A stretch of DNA of 64,000 bases from Pseudoxanthomonas jiangsuensis (GTDB lineage Bacteria > Pseudomonadota > Gammaproteobacteria > Xanthomonadales > Xanthomonadaceae): the NCBI RefSeq assembly GCF_010093185.1, contig NZ_PDWL01000007.1, positions 84,888 through 148,887 of the forward strand, given 5' to 3'. The notes under the pieces are model-generated. The model worked only from the letters and a program-made list of their open reading frames with translations. It ran no database searches and had not been told where the DNA came from. The position numbers and the translations under genes are program-made. Below, one piece after another: positions 1 through 8,141 of the stretch. How positions within the stretch are numbered: position 1 is the first letter of the stretch; each line of letters begins with the position of its first letter.

Positions 1-725
1 GCTGCGGCCTCAGCGAGACCCGCGATGGCGGCTATGCCGCCTACGCCCGCCTGCCGGCCGAATGGGTGGTCGCCCTGCCGCGCGGCCTGGACCTGCGCCA
101 GAGCATGATCCTGGGCACCGCCGGCTTCACCGCCGCGCTGGCCCTGTACCGCATGCGCGAGAACCGCCAGCGCCCGGAACTGGGCCCGCTGGCCGTCACC
201 GGCGCCACCGGCGGCGTCGGCTCGCTGGCGGTGGCGATCTTCAGCAAGGCCGGCCATGAGGTCCACGCGATCAGCGGCAAGGCCGACCAGGCCGCCTACC
301 TGAAGTCGCTGGGCGCGAGCGAAGTCCTCGGCCGCGATGCGCTGGAGGCCAGGCGTCCGCTGGAGTCGGTGCGCTTCGGCGGCGGCCTGGACAACGTCGG
401 CGGGCCGATGCTGGTCAGCCTGCTGGCCCAGACCGCGCCCTACGGCAATGTCGCTGCCGCCGGCCTGGCCGCGACTCCCGGGCTGGACGCGCTGACGGTA
501 ATGCCCTTCATCCTGCGCGGCGTCTCCCTGCTCGGCATCGGCTCGGCCGGCACCGCGCGCGACATCCGCGACGACATCTGGGCGTTGCTGGCCGACGCCT
601 GGAAGCCGGCGCAGCTCGATGCGATCTGCACCCGCGAGGCCACGCTGGAGGAACTTCCGGGCGTGTTCGACACGATGCTGGCCGGCGGCTCCCTGGGCCG
701 CACGGTGGTGCGCCTGCCCGGGTAG
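1..725 (+). CDS. acuI: Acryloyl-CoA reductase-like MDR oxidoreductase (AcuI/YhdH family), 5' end outside window
   Basis: Partial gene, open from base 3; about 240 C-terminal residues are visible and roughly the first 85-90 of a typical 325-330-residue protein are missing. The visible start reads GLSETRDGGYAAYAR, a hallmark of the zinc-free quinone-oxidoreductase branch called YhdH/AcuI. The NADPH-binding Rossmann motif VTGATGGVGSLAVA follows, then GGLDNVGG. No zinc-binding Cys/His cluster is seen. Characterised relatives reduce acryloyl-CoA to propionyl-CoA with NADPH in the cytosol, clearing a toxic electrophile; the substrate here is inferred from family only. It ends 73 bases before the convergent glucanase gene. 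Confidence 0.85.
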   Translation, partial: CGLSETRDGGYAAYARLPAEWVVALPRGLDLRQSMILGTAGFTAALALYRMRENRQRPELGPLAVTGATGGVGSLAVAIFSKAGHEVHAISGKADQAAYLKSLGASEVLGRDALEARRPLESVRFGGGLDNVGGPMLVSLLAQTAPYGNVAAAGLAATPGLDALTVMPFILRGVSLLGIGSAGTARDIRDDIWALLADAWKPAQLDAICTREATLEELPGVFDTMLAGGSLGRTVVRLPG

Positions 726-798
726 CGGCGGCTCTCCGACGACCAAGTACGGCGAACCGCCTGGCCGGCAGCGACCGCGGCGGACGCGCCGGCGGTTC

Positions 799-1671
799 CT
801 ACCTGGCGGACGCCGGCGTGGCGGGTTCCTGCCCGGACTCGACCAGCGGATACACCCGCACGTAGTCCACCTCCATCCACGCAGGGAAGGCCGCCGCGTC
901 CACGCCCTCGGCGCCGCCCCAGTCGCCGCCGACCGCCAGGTTCATCAGCAGGTGGAAGCGCTGGTCGAACGGCCACGCGTCCGGACCGGTACCCTCGTTG
1001 GCGAACGCGAACGCCGGCGCGTCGTCGATGAAGCCCTCGATCCGCTCCGGCGTCCAGTCGACCCGGTAGCGGTGGAAACTCTGACTGGCGCCCTCCACCA
1101 GGGTCGCCTGCCCGCGCTGGGTGCCGACCTTGTGGTTGTAGGCCTGGGTGTGCACGGTGACGTGGACCCGTCCCGGATCGTGGCCGACGTGCTCCATGAT
1201 GTCGATCTCGCCCGAACGCGGCCAGCCGCCGTAGCGGTTGTCGGTCGGCAGCATCCACAAGGCCCCCCAGGTCCCGCGCCCGACCGGCAGGCGCGCCCGA
1301 AACTCGATCCGGCCGTAGAGGAAATCGCCCTTGCCGCGCGAGACCAGACGCGCCGAGGTGTAGTCGTTGCGGCGGTTCACCCGCTGGCGGTGGGCGACGA
1401 TGGTCAGCAGCCCGTCACCGACGAAGGCGTTGGCCGGCTTGTCGGTGTAGTACTGCAGCTCGTTGTTGCCCCAGCCGTCGCCGCCGAGGTCGTAGCCCCA
1501 TTTGCCAGGATCGGGCGCGCCCTCGTAGTCGAATTCGTCCTGCCAGACCGGGGTCTGGCCGAAGCTCCAGCGCGGCGCCGCGCCCGCTTCCGCCGCCGGC
1601 ACGGCCACGCCTGCCAGCGCCAGCCAGGTTCCCAGCAGGCCCGCACGGCCGAAGCCGACGATCCGATCCAT
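799..1671 (-). CDS. Secreted glycoside hydrolase family 16 (endo-beta-1,3-glucanase type)
   Basis: 290 residues. A hydrophobic N-terminal segment ending near AAEAGAAP is a plausible Sec signal peptide, so the enzyme should be exported. The GH16 catalytic motif ExDxxE is present as GEIDIMEHVG (E155 nucleophile, D157, E160 acid/base), preceded by the usual jelly-roll features WQDEFDY and WGYDLGGDGWGNNELQYYT. Family members cleave beta-1,3 or mixed-linkage beta-glucans (laminarin, fungal wall glucan), consistent with the predatory or polymer-degrading lifestyle of many Lysobacter relatives. No carbohydrate-binding module is attached. Substrate (laminarin versus lichenan, agar or carrageenan) is inferred from the short loops and is the least certain part. 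Confidence 0.88.
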   Translation of the reverse strand: MDRIVGFGRAGLLGTWLALAGVAVPAAEAGAAPRWSFGQTPVWQDEFDYEGAPDPGKWGYDLGGDGWGNNELQYYTDKPANAFVGDGLLTIVAHRQRVNRRNDYTSARLVSRGKGDFLYGRIEFRARLPVGRGTWGALWMLPTDNRYGGWPRSGEIDIMEHVGHDPGRVHVTVHTQAYNHKVGTQRGQATLVEGASQSFHRYRVDWTPERIEGFIDDAPAFAFANEGTGPDAWPFDQRFHLLMNLAVGGDWGGAEGVDAAAFPAWMEVDYVRVYPLVESGQEPATPASAR

Positions 1672-1774
1672 TGCGCTCCCCCATCCACGCCGCCGGACGC
1701 GGCCCGTCGATTCTAGGCAGTCCTGGCGGCTACGGCCTGCTGCGCTGCCGCGGGCACGCAGGCGGCAATCTCCC

Positions 1775-1786
1775 TACCCTCGACCC
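1775..1786 (+). promoter_or_regulatory. -10 box placed for a leaderless ThuA-like mRNA
   Basis: TACCCT (1775-1780) lies exactly six bases before the ATG at 1787 and no Shine-Dalgarno sequence is present between them. Transcription would begin at or next to the A of the start codon. No convincing -35 box is seen. Confidence 0.35.
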
Positions 1787-2584
1787 ATGCTCACGATCCT
1801 CCGCACGATCCTTCGTCGCCTCGCCCTGCCCGCGCTGCTGTTCCCCGCCATCGCCACCGGGGCCCCCGTCGCCGCAGCGGATAGCGTCGCCAATTCCGCG
1901 CACGGCACCGTGCTCGTGTTCACCCGCACCCTGGGCTGGCGCCACGACTCGATCCCCGAGGCGGTCCGCACCCTGCGCGAACTGGCCCAGGCCGAAGGCC
2001 TGGCCGTGGTCCACAGCGAGGATCCGGCGCTGTTCGACGATGCCGGCCTGGCGCGCTTCCGCGCGGTGGTATTCGCCAACACCACCGGCGAGGTGCTCGG
2101 GCCTACGCAGCGCGCGGCGTTCGAGCGCTACATGCGCACCGGCGGCGGTTTCATGGGCGTGCACTCGGCCGCCGACACCGGATACGGCTGGCCCTGGTAC
2201 GGCCGCCTGGTCGGAGCCTGGTTCGCCAACCATCCGCCGGGCCTGCAATCCACCGAGGTGCGCTTCGAGCATGGCCTGGGGCCGGACGGGATCGAGCGCT
2301 GGCAGGTCACCGACGAGCTGTACAACTACCGCCGCAACCCGCGCCCGGAGGTCACCGTGGTCGCGACCGTGGACGAATCGCGCTACGAAGGCGGACGCAT
2401 GGGCGCCGACCATCCCATCGCCTGGTGCCACGCCGGCGCGGGCGGTCGCGCCTGGTACACCGGACTGGGCCACGCCGTGGCCCTGTACGCCGATCCGGTG
2501 TTCCGCGCCCACCTGCGCGACGGCCTGCGGTATGCGGCCGGGCTCGGGGCGCCCTGCCTCGCGCCCGCCACGCCCGGGACGTGA
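1787..2584 (+). CDS. ThuA-like domain protein
   Basis: 265 residues with a putative signal peptide (hydrophobic segment about residues 9-25, then Ala-rich). The body matches the ThuA-like fold, a glutamine-amidotransferase-like domain: VFTRTLGWRHDSIPEA at the start, GGGFMGVHSAADTGY in the position of the nucleophile elbow, and YTGLGH near the C-terminus. The elbow carries His/Ser rather than a clear amidotransferase Cys, as usual in this family. ThuA was named from trehalose utilisation in rhizobia, but exported versions occur beside glycan-degrading enzymes. The neighbouring GH16 gene, head-to-head 115 bases away, suggests a carbohydrate role; this is inference. Confidence 0.8.
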   Translation: MLTILRTILRRLALPALLFPAIATGAPVAAADSVANSAHGTVLVFTRTLGWRHDSIPEAVRTLRELAQAEGLAVVHSEDPALFDDAGLARFRAVVFANTTGEVLGPTQRAAFERYMRTGGGFMGVHSAADTGYGWPWYGRLVGAWFANHPPGLQSTEVRFEHGLGPDGIERWQVTDELYNYRRNPRPEVTVVATVDESRYEGGRMGADHPIAWCHAGAGGRAWYTGLGHAVALYADPVFRAHLRDGLRYAAGLGAPCLAPATPGT

Positions 2585-2669
2585 CCGGGCGCACACGCCG
2601 GGAGGCTTCCGGCCGCATCACGCAACGTCTACACTCCGGCGCAGGGGAAAGACACCGGGGGAACGCCGC

Positions 2670-3056
2670 ATGGCTCGCATCCTGATCGTGGACGATTCGC
2701 CATCCCAGCTGATGGGCATCCAGCGCATCGTCGAGAAACTCGGCCACGAGACCCTGACCGCCGAGGACGGCGCCGCGGGCGTGGAAGTGGCCAAGGCGCA
2801 ACTGCCCGACCTGATCCTGATGGACGTGGTGATGCCGAACCTCAACGGGTTCCAGGCCACCCGCACCCTCAGCCGCGAAAGCACCACCCGCGACATCCCG
2901 GTCGTGCTGGTCACCACCAAGGACCAGGACACCGACCGGATGTGGGGCATGCGCCAGGGCGCGCGCGCCTACCTGACCAAGCCGTTCTCCGAAGCCGACC
3001 TGTCCGACGTGATCGGCCGCCTGCTCGACGGCAAGGCGCCGGCCGGGGAAGCCTGA
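2670..3056 (+). CDS. Stand-alone CheY-like response regulator (PilH-like)
   Basis: 128 residues, a single receiver domain without output domain. Acidic pocket D8/D9, phospho-acceptor D52 in LILMDVVMP, switch T82/T83 in VTTKDQDTDR, and K104 in YLTKPF are all present, so it should be phosphorylatable. The block VTTKDQDTDRMWGMRQGAR is very close to PilH/PilG of the twitching-motility Chp/Pil system, but no pilGHIJ-chpA genes are adjacent, so assignment to that pathway is by resemblance only. The start is set by GGGGGAA seven bases upstream; a -10-like TACACT lies at 2630-2635. It converges on cbpA with a shared hairpin at 3063-3084. Confidence 0.85.
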   Translation: MARILIVDDSPSQLMGIQRIVEKLGHETLTAEDGAAGVEVAKAQLPDLILMDVVMPNLNGFQATRTLSRESTTRDIPVVLVTTKDQDTDRMWGMRQGARAYLTKPFSEADLSDVIGRLLDGKAPAGEA

Positions 3057-3062
3057 GCGGCC

Positions 3063-3084
3063 GGCACCGGCCTTCGCCGGTGCC
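3063..3084. terminator. Hairpin between convergent response-regulator and cbpA genes
   Basis: Perfect 8-bp stem GGCACCGG/CCGGTGCC with loop CCTTCG, seven bases after the response-regulator stop codon and 15 bases beyond the cbpA stop on the other strand. There is no T-run, so termination strength is uncertain. Confidence 0.5.
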
Positions 3085-3099
3085 TTCCACTGCCACGGT

Positions 3100-3984
3100 T
3101 CAGCCGCCGAAGGCCTTGGCCAGCTCGCGGTAGGCCTTGCGCTGGGCGTCGGTCTCCGGGGCCGGCGCCTGCACTTCCAGCTCCACGATCTGGTCGCCCG
3201 GCGGCTCGCCGGGCAGGCCGCGGCCGCGCAGGCGCAGCTTGCGCCCGGAATCGGAGCCGGCCGGGATCTTCAGCTCGACCTCGCCGCCCAGGGTGGGCAC
3301 GGCCACGGTGGTGCCCAGCGCCGCTTCCCAGGGCTGCACTTCCAGGGTGTGCAGGATGTTGCGACCGTCCACCTCGAACTGCGGGTGGGCCAGGTACTCG
3401 ACCTCCAGCAGAAGGTTGCCGCCGCCGTTGCCCTGCCCGGCCAGGCGGATCGACTGCCCGGCGCGGATGCCCTTGGGCACGCGCACGTCCAGCTGGCGGC
3501 CGTTGAGGGTGATGCGCACGCTGTCGCCGCGGTGGACCGCTTCCAGCGGCACCGCCAGCCTGGCGCGGGTGTCGCCGCGCGGCTGCGGGCCGGGGCCGCG
3601 CGGACCTGCGCCGGCGCCGCCGCGCTGGCGCGCGAACAGGCTCTCGAAGAAGTCGCTGAAGCCGCCGCCGCCGCCGCGGCCGCCCATGTCGCCGAACACT
3701 TCGTCGAAGTCGAAGCCGGCGCCGTCGAAGCCGCCCGGCGGCGGGTTGAATTCCTGGCCGGGGCGGTAGCCGCGCGCGCGCAGCTGGTCGTAGGCGGCGC
3801 GCTTCTGCGGATCGCGCAGGGCCTCGTAGGCCTCGCCGATGGCCTTGAACCTGTCCTCGGCGTCGACCTCCTTGCTCACGTCCGGGTGGTACTTGCGCGC
3901 CAGCCGGCGGTAGGCCGACTTGATCTCGGCCTCGCCGGCGCTGGGCTCCACCCCGAGGATCGCGTAGTAGTCCTTGAATTCCAT
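3100..3984 (-). CDS. cbpA: Curved DNA-binding protein CbpA, DnaJ-class co-chaperone
   Basis: 294 residues. N-terminal J domain (about 1-70) with the essential HPD motif at 33-35, then a Gly/Phe-rich linker (about 75-135), then the two beta-sandwich client-binding domains of type-II DnaJ proteins. The CxxCxGxG zinc finger of DnaJ is absent, which separates CbpA from DnaJ. CbpA stimulates DnaK ATPase and in E. coli also binds curved DNA. It lies 189 bases downstream of hsp20 on the same strand, forming a heat-shock pair, but a strong hairpin and a TAGAAT -10-like box (4081-4086) lie between them, so it may also have its own promoter. No cbpM modulator gene is adjacent. Confidence 0.92.
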   Translation of the reverse strand: MEFKDYYAILGVEPSAGEAEIKSAYRRLARKYHPDVSKEVDAEDRFKAIGEAYEALRDPQKRAAYDQLRARGYRPGQEFNPPPGGFDGAGFDFDEVFGDMGGRGGGGGFSDFFESLFARQRGGAGAGPRGPGPQPRGDTRARLAVPLEAVHRGDSVRITLNGRQLDVRVPKGIRAGQSIRLAGQGNGGGNLLLEVEYLAHPQFEVDGRNILHTLEVQPWEAALGTTVAVPTLGGEVELKIPAGSDSGRKLRLRGRGLPGEPPGDQIVELEVQAPAPETDAQRKAYRELAKAFGG

Positions 3985-4052
3985 CCGTTCACCGTTCTCG
4001 AAACTGGAGGGCCCCGCCGCCCGTCCGGCGGCGCGGGACCGGAAAGCGCGAA

Positions 4053-4078
4053 GGCCCGTGGCGCGGACGCCACGGGCC
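4053..4078 (-). terminator. Strong hairpin between hsp20 and cbpA
   Basis: Perfect 11-bp stem GGCCCGTGGCG/CGCCACGGGCC with a four-base loop. On the minus strand it lies 95 bases after the hsp20 stop and is followed only by a broken T-run, so it may be a partial terminator or an mRNA-stabilising processing site that sets the hsp20:cbpA ratio. Confidence 0.5.
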
Positions 4079-4173
4079 GGATTCTAAAGCCTGTCGCGTC
4101 ACCGCCCGCCCGGCGGGCCGGACTTCGCGGCGCGTCCGCGGCGGCAGGTGCCGGCCGCCGCGGATGCGGGCGC

Positions 4174-4614
4174 TTACTGCACCTGGATGCGGCGCGGCGT
4201 GGCCTGCGGGCGCTTGGGGATGTCGATCCGCAGCACGCCATGGCGGCCGCTGGCGGTGATGCCGTCGGCGTCGGCGCTGTCGGGCAGGGCGAAGCGGCGG
4301 TGGAAGCCGCCCCAGGCGCGCTCGCGGCGCGAATAGCGACCGGACTCGTCGTCCTGCTCGCCGGCGCGTTCGCCCTTGAGGGTGAGCACGCCCTTGTCCA
4401 TCTGCACCTCGATCGCCTGCGGGTCCACGCCGGGGATGTCGGCGAAGATCACGAAGCGGTCGGCCTCCTCCTTGATGTCCACCCGCGGCGCCCATTGGCT
4501 GGTCACCACGTCGGACGGCTCGCCGGCGGCCTCGCCGAAGAAGCGCTCGAACACCTGCTTGAACTCGTCCTGCAGGGCGCGGCCGGGGACGGTGTTGTAA
4601 CGGACTACGGTCAT
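4174..4614 (-). CDS. Small heat-shock protein, Hsp20/alpha-crystallin family
   Basis: 146 residues. Start ATG at 4614 is chosen for the AAGGAGAA ribosome-binding site eight bases upstream. The alpha-crystallin domain runs from about residue 40 to 130 (PRVDIKEEADRFVIFADIPG through a conserved C-terminal strand GRHGVLRIDIPKRP), and the tail ends in short polar residues. Members form oligomers that hold unfolding proteins until DnaK/ClpB recover them, so pairing with cbpA makes sense. A sigma-32-like promoter lies upstream (4668-4693). Confidence 0.93.
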   Translation of the reverse strand: MTVVRYNTVPGRALQDEFKQVFERFFGEAAGEPSDVVTSQWAPRVDIKEEADRFVIFADIPGVDPQAIEVQMDKGVLTLKGERAGEQDDESGRYSRRERAWGGFHRRFALPDSADADGITASGRHGVLRIDIPKRPQATPRRIQVQ

Positions 4615-4667
4615 GGCGGGTTCTCCTTGGTCGTGACGCCGCGGCGGGGCGCGGCCATGCCCGGAAC

Positions 4668-4693
4668 ATGGGTGCCGGCCGCCGGCTTTCAAC
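4668..4693 (-). promoter_or_regulatory. Sigma-32 (RpoH)-type promoter of hsp20
   Basis: On the minus strand GTTGAAA (-35, 4693-4687) is followed after 14 bases by CCCATGT (-10, 4672-4666). This matches the heat-shock sigma consensus CTTGAAA-N(11-16)-CCCCATNT at nearly every position, and it stands about 50 bases upstream of the hsp20 start codon. Confidence 0.7.
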
Positions 4694-4781
4694 ACCCGCG
4701 CACGCGGCGGCCACGCGGCTGCGGCTACACTCGTTCAGCCTCCGGTGAACCGCCGGCCCCTCCCCCAGCAGGACCCCCGCC

Positions 4782-5261
4782 ATGACCATCCAGATCGGCG
4801 ACCGCATCCCCGAAGTCGTGCTCAAGCGCATCCGCGAAGGCGTGGAGAGCGTGGACACCCCGACCCTGTTCGAAGGCCGCAAGGTGCTGCTGTTCGCGGT
4901 GCCCGGCGCGTTCACCCCGACCTGCTCGGAGAAGCACCTGCCCGGCTTCATCGCCCGCTTTGACGACTTCCGCAGCCGCGGCATCGAGGTGGTGTGCATG
5001 GCGGTCAACGACCCGTTCGTGATGCAGGCCTGGGGCCGGACCCTGGACGCGCCCGAGGGCCTGCAGCTGGTCTCCGACGGCAACGCCGACCTGACCAGGG
5101 CGCTGGGCCTGGAAATGGACGCCAGCGGCTACGGCATGGGCATCCGCGCGCGCCGCTTCGCCCTGTACGTGGAGGACGGCGTGGTCCGCCAGCTGTTCGT
5201 GGAAGCGCCGGGCGAGTTCAAGGTGTCCTCGGCCGACTACGTGCTCGAGCACATCGGCTGA
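4782..5261 (+). CDS. Peroxiredoxin, Prx5 type
   Basis: 159 residues. The peroxidatic cysteine sits in PGAFTPTCSEKHLPGF, the signature of the Prx5 subfamily; the family Arg occurs in the conserved C-terminal half. It reduces H2O2 and organic hydroperoxides using glutathione/glutaredoxin or thioredoxin in the cytosol. No fused glutaredoxin domain is present, in contrast to the Haemophilus-type hybrid. A TACACT -10-like box lies at 4726-4731. It is a monocistronic gene between divergent hsp20 and convergent pbpC. Confidence 0.92.
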   Translation: MTIQIGDRIPEVVLKRIREGVESVDTPTLFEGRKVLLFAVPGAFTPTCSEKHLPGFIARFDDFRSRGIEVVCMAVNDPFVMQAWGRTLDAPEGLQLVSDGNADLTRALGLEMDASGYGMGIRARRFALYVEDGVVRQLFVEAPGEFKVSSADYVLEHIG

Positions 5262-5294
5262 GCGGCGCGTTGCGGCGCCAGCATCCGTCGCCGC

Positions 5295-7727
5295 CTACCG
5301 CCGTTCCTGCACCGGAAGACGGGTGCGCGCCGCCATGTCCACCACCCGGAACTCCACCCGCGTCCAGGCCCCGCTGTCGGCCAGCGCGGTCAGCACGTGC
5401 GCGCCCGGCCCAGCACCGGCGTAGTCGTACTCGAAGCCGCGCGCGCCTTCCGTGCGTGCGATCCAGCGCCCGTCCAGCAGCCACTGCACGCCCGCCGTGG
5501 CGCCCAGCGCCCGCACCTGCAGGCGCAGGCCGCGGCCGCTGCCGGGCGGCGCGGCCAGGCTCGCCCGGTCAGCCAGGCCCTCGATCCGCAACGACTCCGC
5601 CGCACCGCGGCCATCGTCTGCGCAGTCCGGCGCCAGCGGCGGCAGGCTCGAGGCGCGCCGGGTCGCCGCCGGCAGCCAGGGCGAGACCAGGGCCGGCCAG
5701 CGCGCGATCTCCGCCTCGCGCGCTTCATGCGCCAGGCGGCAATCGGCCGACAGCCGCAGGCCGCTGGCGGCGTCCACCTGGAAGCGCTCGCGGCCAGCGC
5801 TCCACAGCCGCGCCTGCCGCTCGGGCAGGGTCGGCGGCGTGGACCCGTCCAGGCGCCAGGCCTGCAGCCGGCGCTGGCACAGCGCAGCGGGGGTTTCCGC
5901 CGCGGCCCGGCCCAGGGGCCAACACACTTCGACCGCCTCCACCGTGTCCGGCCGCGGCAGCGGATCGGCATCGCCATGCGCCCGCGGCAGGCCGTCCAGG
6001 GTCTCCAGCAGCAAGGGCAACGCGGTGATCGCGCCGTACTGGCCCGGCAGGGGCGTGCCGTCCGGGCGCCCGACCCAGACCCCGGCGGTGTAGCGACGGC
6101 TGCCGCCCACCGCCCAGGCATCGCGGAAGCCGTAGCTGGTCCCGGTCTTCCAGGCCACCGCCGGGCGGCCGCCGGGATCGAAACGGCCCGCGGCCTGGCC
6201 CGGGCGCGGCGCGGCCTGCAGCACCTCGCGCACGATCCAGGCTGCGCCGGGCGACAAAAGACGTCGTTCGACCAGCGGCTGCTGCGGGGTGTAGCGCACC
6301 TGCGCCGCCAGCCCACCGCGCTGGAACGCGGCAAAGGCGCCGACCAGGTCCTCCAGCCGCGCCCCGGTGCCGCCGAGGATCAGGGCCAGGTTCGGCCGCG
6401 CCCCGCGCGGGAAGCGCAGGCCGATGCCTGCATGGTCCAGGCGCGCGGCGAAGCGCGCCGGGCCGACCCGGTCGAGTAGGTCCACCGCCGGCACGTTCAG
6501 CGACAGCCGCAGGGCGGTGGCCGCACTCACCGGCCCGTTGAAGGCCTCGCCGAAGTTGCCCGGGCGGTAGCCGCCGAAATCCTGCGGCGCGTCCACCAGC
6601 AGGCTTTCCGAATGGATCAGGCCATCGTCCAGGGCCATGCCGTAGAGGAAGGGCTTGAGGGTGGAGCCGGGCGAGCGCCAGGCCCGGACCATGTCGACGT
6701 GGCCCAGCCGCTCGCGGTCGCCGAACGCCACCGAGCCGACGTAGGCGCGCGCCTCCATGCTCGCGTTGTCCACCACCAGCAAGGCCGCCGAGGTCCGCGG
6801 CGGCAGCGTGGCGAAGTAGGCGGCGACCCGCTCCTCCAGCGCGCGCTGCAGGTCGGCGTCGACGGTGCTGGCGATCCGCGCCGCGCGCGGCTGCCCGGCG
6901 GCCAGCCTTTGCGCCAGCAGGGCCGCGTGCAGCGGCACCTGCAGCGAGCGCGCCACCACCGGCTCGACCCGGGCGTCGGCCACATCCTGCGCCGGCCACG
7001 CGCCCAGCGCCTGCATCCGTGCCAGGACCTTGTCGCGGGCCGCGCGCGCGGCCTCGGGATGGCGGTCCGGGCGCAGCCGGCTCGGCGCCTGCGGCAGCAC
7101 CGCCAGCAGCGCCGCCTCGGCATGCGACAGCCGCGCCGCCGGCTTGCCCAGGCAGGCCCAGCTGGCCGCCTCGACGCCCTCGATGGTGCCGCCGAAGGGC
7201 GCGCGTTCCAGGTACAGCTGCAGGATCTGCGCCTTCGACAGCCGCGCCTCCAGCTGCAGCGCACGGGCGACCTGGCGCAGCTTGCCGCCGGCGCTGCGGG
7301 TGTCGTGGCCGTCGAGGATGCGCGCGACCTGCATGCTCAGGGTCGACCCGCCGGACACGATGCCGCCGTGGCGCAGCCATTGCCCGGCCGCGCGCCAAAG
7401 CGCCATCGGGTTCACCCCCGGGTGGTGGTGGAACCAGCGGTCCTCGTAGTTGAGCAGGGCCTGCAGGTACAGCGGCGAGACCGACTCCGGAGTGGCCGGA
7501 TAGCGCCACACGCCTTCGCCATCGGCGAACGCGCGCAGGGGCGTGCCGTCGCGGGCGGTGACGACGGTGGCGATGCCGGCATCGCCGGCGGGCAGCGGCG
7601 GCGGGAAGGCGAAATCGAGCACGAGCACGGCGAGCAGCACGGCCACGATGCTCCAGCGCAGCCAGGGCAGCAGGCGGCGCAGCGGCGTGCGCCCGCCTTT
7701 TCGTTCGCCTGCTGCCAAACGGGTCAT
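5295..7727 (-). CDS. pbpC: Penicillin-binding protein 1C (bifunctional glycosyltransferase/transpeptidase)
   Basis: 810 residues, close to the usual 770-810. One N-terminal membrane anchor (about 26-42) places it in the inner membrane facing the periplasm. GT51 domain: catalytic E95 in NYEDRWFHHHPG and GGSTLSMQ at 126-132. Transpeptidase domain: STLK 355-358 (acylated serine S355), SLN 409-411, KTGT 527-530. The last 90 or so residues match the PBP1C C-terminal domain. PBP1C polymerises peptidoglycan and normally partners with the alpha-2-macroglobulin YfhM; that partner gene is not adjacent here, where a repeat region occurs upstream instead. Confidence 0.95.
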   Translation of the reverse strand: MTRLAAGERKGGRTPLRRLLPWLRWSIVAVLLAVLVLDFAFPPPLPAGDAGIATVVTARDGTPLRAFADGEGVWRYPATPESVSPLYLQALLNYEDRWFHHHPGVNPMALWRAAGQWLRHGGIVSGGSTLSMQVARILDGHDTRSAGGKLRQVARALQLEARLSKAQILQLYLERAPFGGTIEGVEAASWACLGKPAARLSHAEAALLAVLPQAPSRLRPDRHPEAARAARDKVLARMQALGAWPAQDVADARVEPVVARSLQVPLHAALLAQRLAAGQPRAARIASTVDADLQRALEERVAAYFATLPPRTSAALLVVDNASMEARAYVGSVAFGDRERLGHVDMVRAWRSPGSTLKPFLYGMALDDGLIHSESLLVDAPQDFGGYRPGNFGEAFNGPVSAATALRLSLNVPAVDLLDRVGPARFAARLDHAGIGLRFPRGARPNLALILGGTGARLEDLVGAFAAFQRGGLAAQVRYTPQQPLVERRLLSPGAAWIVREVLQAAPRPGQAAGRFDPGGRPAVAWKTGTSYGFRDAWAVGGSRRYTAGVWVGRPDGTPLPGQYGAITALPLLLETLDGLPRAHGDADPLPRPDTVEAVEVCWPLGRAAAETPAALCQRRLQAWRLDGSTPPTLPERQARLWSAGRERFQVDAASGLRLSADCRLAHEAREAEIARWPALVSPWLPAATRRASSLPPLAPDCADDGRGAAESLRIEGLADRASLAAPPGSGRGLRLQVRALGATAGVQWLLDGRWIARTEGARGFEYDYAGAGPGAHVLTALADSGAWTRVEFRVVDMAARTRLPVQERR

Positions 7728-7856
7728 CCCGTCCTTCCCCTCACTGCCGACCGATCCCTGTCATTTGAAGCGATCGGGGTGCCGGGCGGAAGCCTGGCGT
7801 AAAAGCGCTGACTTCGGGCGGGGCCGTCGTGTCATGGGTGCGGATGCAGGGTTGCG

Positions 7857-7960
7857 GCGCTTTGGCGTGCGGCCTGCTGCCGCTCATGTCCCCCGGTCCC
7901 GGCCCGGCGGGCCGGAACCTCCTCCTTTACTTCCCGTCAGCAGGCCGCACGCCAAAGCGC
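7857..7960 (-). repeat. Structured palindromic element, copy A (unclassified)
   Basis: 104 bases. Read on the minus strand: a 23-nt arm ending GCCTGCTG (7960-7938), core segment ACGGGAAGTAAAGGAGGA (7937-7920), an apical GC-rich stem-loop (7919-7895), core segment GGGGGACATGAGCGG (7894-7880), and the perfect complement of the arm (7879-7857). The only imperfect pair in the apical stem is a U-G on this strand but a C-A on the other, so the minus-strand transcript folds better. Both core segments are identical to copy B. No known REP or Rfam family is recognised. Confidence 0.8.
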
Positions 7961-8041
7961 TCCAAGCTTGGCCGGCGGCCCACGGAAAGCGGGATCCATG
8001 CGTCGACTCTGGCCTTTCGTCCGGCGGCCAATGAGGGTGAA

Positions 8042-8141
8042 GCGGTGCGGTGCGATGCCTGCTGACGGGAAGTAAAGGAGGAGGAACCGGCTTCACCGGT
8101 TCCGGGGGACATGAGCGGCAGCAGGCATCGTGCCGCACCGC
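8042..8141 (+). repeat. Structured palindromic element, copy B (unclassified)
   Basis: 100 bases, read on the plus strand: 23-nt arm (8042-8064), core ACGGGAAGTAAAGGAGGA (8065-8082), stem-loop GGAACCGG-CTTCA-CCGGTTCC (8083-8103), core GGGGGACATGAGCGG (8104-8118), complementary arm (8119-8141). The arm differs from copy A at seven of 23 positions, and the opposite arm has changed to match. The two non-Watson-Crick arm pairs (8051/8132, 8052/8131) are G-U wobbles on the plus strand only. AAAGGAGG within the core is complementary to the 3' end of 16S rRNA. Confidence 0.8.

Noticed and set aside
1671..2669. In-frame extension of the response regulator back to base 1671 (461 codons)
   Set aside because: The extension is a shadow of the ThuA gene in another frame; ATG 2670 has a good ribosome site and gives the exact length of a receiver domain.
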